A stretch of DNA of 51,689 nt, taken from a virus. How positions within the stretch are numbered: position 1 is the first letter of the stretch; every line of letters starts with the position of its first letter. Shown one piece after another: positions 49,783-51,689 of this stretch. A program made the position numbers and the translations under genes. The notes below the pieces were generated by a model. The model saw only the letters and a list, made by a program, of their open reading frames with translations, made no database searches and was not told the DNA's origin. The DNA lies in the IMG/VR virus record IMGVR_UViG_3300045136_000373, positions 1 through 51,689 of that record, one strand, 5' to 3'.

Positions 49783-50415
49783 ATGTCAACACTCTTACAA
49801 TATATGGCTGGCTTAATTCCTAAGCAGCAAATCTTTACTTCTTCAGGCACATTTACTCCATCTGCAAGATTGTTGGCTCTTGGTGGATGGGTAGAGGTTA
49901 TTTGTGTTGGTGGTGGGGGTGGAGGGTATTATCCGGGAAGCGGCACATTTATGTCTGGGGGTGGTGGGGGTGCTGTAGTTAGAAAAATTGTTCAAGTTAC
50001 TGGAAATGTGACAGTTACAATTGGTGCTGGAGGGACAGGTGGATCTAATCCAACTCAGGGAGGCACAACATCCTTTGGGTCGTTAGTTACTGCTATAGGT
50101 GGATATCCCGGAGGAGCGAGTTATGGAGGTGCAAGTGGTAATGGTTTAATTTCGTCAAATACTGGCGGCGCGGGAGCCGGAGGGTCGCCTTTGGCAATGC
50201 CTCTAATTGTTGGTGGTTATTATACATGGTCGCTTGGAGGTACAATTTGTCTTGGAGGCCCCAATTTATGGGGATATGGTGGAGGGGGATGTGGAACATC
50301 AAATAATAGTTATTATGATTTTTATACCTTTGCTGGCCCTCCAAATACTGGAAGAGGAGGAACCAGAGATAGTGGTGGAACTTCTGGTATTTGTATTGTT
50401 GAGTGGTTTGAATAG
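49783..50415 (+). CDS. Gly-rich fibre tip/adhesin 2
   Basis: 210 residues. Shares [20 protein letters not shown] and [16 protein letters not shown] with adhesin 1, then diverges to its own Gly-rich loops and ends GICIVEWFE. The shared DNA lets the two exchange tips by recombination. Starts 3 nt after the previous stop. Confidence 0.78.
   Translation: MSTLLQYMAGLIPKQQIFTSSGTFTPSARLLALGGWVEVICVGGGGGGYYPGSGTFMSGGGGGAVVRKIVQVTGNVTVTIGAGGTGGSNPTQGGTTSFGSLVTAIGGYPGGASYGGASGNGLISSNTGGAGAGGSPLAMPLIVGGYYTWSLGGTICLGGPNLWGYGGGGCGTSNNSYYDFYTFAGPPNTGRGGTRDSGGTSGICIVEWFE
49828..49925 (+). repeat. 98-bp exact duplication, copy 2 (adhesin 2)
   Basis: See 49213-49310. The identity ends exactly where the encoded loops diverge (GGY followed by ASG versus YPG). 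Confidence 0.95.
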
Positions 50416-50423
50416 GAGGATAT

Positions 50424-50843
50424 ATGGCAAGACTAAAATTACTTAAAAATAATCAAGTATTTAATGTTATAGAAGCTGATCTACAGTGGGCACAGGAAAA
50501 TTATCCAGATTGCGAGATTATAGAGGAGCCATTACCAGTTATTGTTGATCCGGCTCCTCCTCAACCTCCTCCTCAACCTTCTCTAAATACACAACTGACA
50601 AAATATCAGTTTAGAAAACGCTTTACTATGGAAGAATTACTCAAATTTGATTCTCCTGAAGTATTTCTTCAAAATCCAACACAGGAACAATTACTTATTA
50701 TTAAAACATTAAAAAAATCATATGATGATGCAACAAGTATTGATTTGGATGATCCGTTATTACAATATGGATTAAATTTAATGGTTCAATGGGGTCTTCT
50801 GACAGAAGAAAGAAAAAATGAAATTCTTGACAAATTTAAATAA
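50424..50843 (+). CDS. Fibre-associated protein, chaperone-like
   Basis: 139 residues, AGGAGG upstream. N-terminal ARLKLLKNNQVFNVIEADLQ, a Pro-rich linker (VDPAPPQPPPQP) and a helical C-terminus (YQFRKRFTMEELLKFDSPEV, YGLNLMVQWGLLTEERKNEI). The position after the tip proteins fits a fibre assembly helper. Family unknown. Confidence 0.65.
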   Translation: MARLKLLKNNQVFNVIEADLQWAQENYPDCEIIEEPLPVIVDPAPPQPPPQPSLNTQLTKYQFRKRFTMEELLKFDSPEVFLQNPTQEQLLIIKTLKKSYDDATSIDLDDPLLQYGLNLMVQWGLLTEERKNEILDKFK

Positions 50844-50849
50844 TTATAT

Positions 50850-51455
50850 ATGAAAACATTTGCGAATTTTTTTAAAACAATAACTGAATATATCGCATAT
50901 TCCAATCAATATATTTACATGGGTTGGATAGACCCAAAAGGAAAATGGATCTATCCAACTGAACAACAATTGAAAGATCCTAATATTGGATATAATCACA
51001 GCGAATTGTTATTGCGTGGAACAGCAAAAGAATACGATCAAGAATCACTGAAAGGCGAAATTTACAAACATGGCTATATCCGGGTAATGACAGAATATTA
51101 TGATCCAGATACATTATATTTGACTTTTTCTCCATACTATGTTACATATGACCAAATTAAAAAGGGGTTGCAAAATATTGAAAAATCAATACTTTCTGGT
51201 GAACTATATAAAAGAAGTGATACACCTCAATTACGCAGAAAATTCCCAAATGGAATTCCAATTCCTAAAAATATTTCCGTTGGAGTCATTTTTCATAAAC
51301 AAGGAACCGGAAGAAGCGCTCAATATCGTTCAAATGAATACACAACAATAGTTCCATTTAATGCTTCAGCTGTATGGAATTTTGTAGAAAAAGTGAAAGA
51401 AGAAAGGCCTCCAACTAAATATGATTTAGCTCCACCAACGAAAAAATTACAGTAA
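50850..51455 (+). CDS. Unknown protein with possible capsid-targeting tag
   Basis: 201 residues. N-terminal MKTFANFFKTITE matches the MKTYQEFIAE-type tag better than most here, with a plausible cut after Glu13. Then YMGWIDPKGKWIYPTEQQLK, HSELLLRG and SVGVIFHKQGTGRSAQYRSN. No enzyme motif is recognised. Likely packaged and injected, by inference from the tag. Confidence 0.65.
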   Translation: MKTFANFFKTITEYIAYSNQYIYMGWIDPKGKWIYPTEQQLKDPNIGYNHSELLLRGTAKEYDQESLKGEIYKHGYIRVMTEYYDPDTLYLTFSPYYVTYDQIKKGLQNIEKSILSGELYKRSDTPQLRRKFPNGIPIPKNISVGVIFHKQGTGRSAQYRSNEYTTIVPFNASAVWNFVEKVKEERPPTKYDLAPPTKKLQ

Positions 51456-51471
51456 GAAAAGGAAGAAAATT

Positions 51472-51684
51472 ATGAAAAGATTTAAAAATTTTCTACTAAT
51501 TGAAAATGATAAAAAAAGACCAGTAGAAATGAAACTTGAAAAAGCAATTGAATTTATCAACGAAAATTGCAAACAATGGCTACGCGAAGCATATTATCAA
51601 ATAATAAGAAAAGTATTTCCTGAAGCGTTTGCAGAGGGAATAGAGGGTGTCGGGTTACACCCAATCAGAGTAAACATAGCTTGA
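51472..51684 (+). pseudogene. Truncated family member fused to the 87-bp repeat
   Basis: 70 residues. The N-terminus MKRFKNFLLIENDKK and EKAIEFINENCKQWLREA is that of the 34094 family. From codon 41 it is the 87-bp repeat (YYQIIRKVFPEAF to RVNI), then stops after one more codon. It looks like a recombinant stub, although the intact frame and AAGGAAG ribosome site could still make a short protein. Confidence 0.6.
51591..51677 (+). repeat. 87-bp direct repeat, copy 2
   Basis: Identical to 32306-32392, in frame inside the stub gene at 51472. Confidence 0.95.
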
Positions 51685-51689
51685 AATAT

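Overview
The window is a segment of an AT-rich, T4-like tailed phage (myovirus) genome. Recognisable T4-type genes are the replisome (gp43, gp44, gp45, gp62, gp41, gp59, gp32, UvsX, RNase H), RegA, a gp33-like late co-activator, the neck and tail genes gp13, gp14, gp15 and a gp19-type tube protein, plus T4-like late promoters (TATAAATA and close variants). A GH19 endolysin and a SleB-like hydrolase point to a bacterial, probably Gram-negative, host; I cannot name the host.

Layout. 1-4.8 kb (+): virion and fibre genes, a GIY-YIG nuclease and a tail-tube-type protein. 4.8-9.4 kb (-): a cassette of a His/Asp-repeat protein, a DUF483-like/methyltransferase fusion, an unknown protein and a radical SAM/SPASM enzyme. 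9.4-13.6 kb (-): regA-62-44-45-rnh replication block. 13.6-19.8 kb: a region visibly richer in G+C with an exonuclease, RNA ligase, three tRNAs, a RlaP-like nucleotidyltransferase, an AT-hook protein and a PD-(D/E)xK-like protein; several genes here start right at a sigma70-type promoter with no room for a leader. 19.8-24.3 kb (mostly -): fibre-tip remnant, SleB-like lysin, collagen-like fibre and gp15/gp14/gp13. 24.3-24.7 kb: non-coding divergent region. 24.7-33.5 kb (+): gp33-like, gp59, gp32, a run of small membrane proteins, dUTPase, GMP reductase, a virion protein, a P-loop kinase and an Hsp20-like protein. 33.5-36.2 kb (+): endolysin and tandem paralogues resembling capsid-packaged ADP-ribosyltransferases, one broken by a short IS200/IS605-type element. 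36.3-41.6 kb (+): DNA polymerase, UvsX and helicase. 41.6-51.7 kb (+): Thg1, a hydrolase, two glycosyltransferases, an FkbM-like methyltransferase, a collagen-like fibre, two near-duplicate Gly-rich tip proteins and more candidate packaged proteins.

Most striking is the 4.8-9.4 kb cassette. A late-promoter-driven protein made largely of H-x-D triplets (33-residue units, 99-bp DNA repeats) is followed by a methyltransferase fusion and a radical SAM enzyme with a complete seven-Cys SPASM motif. This is the layout of a ribosomal-peptide maturation operon, but the likely substrate has a virion-like N-terminus, suggesting a post-translationally modified, perhaps cross-linked, phage structural protein. 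Other notable items are the leaderless promoter cassettes, an RNA-repair gene set (ligase, RlaP, Thg1 with tRNAs), a TnpB-less IS605-like element carrying a structured RNA, a zinc-less gp32 and a stranded fibre-tip fragment.
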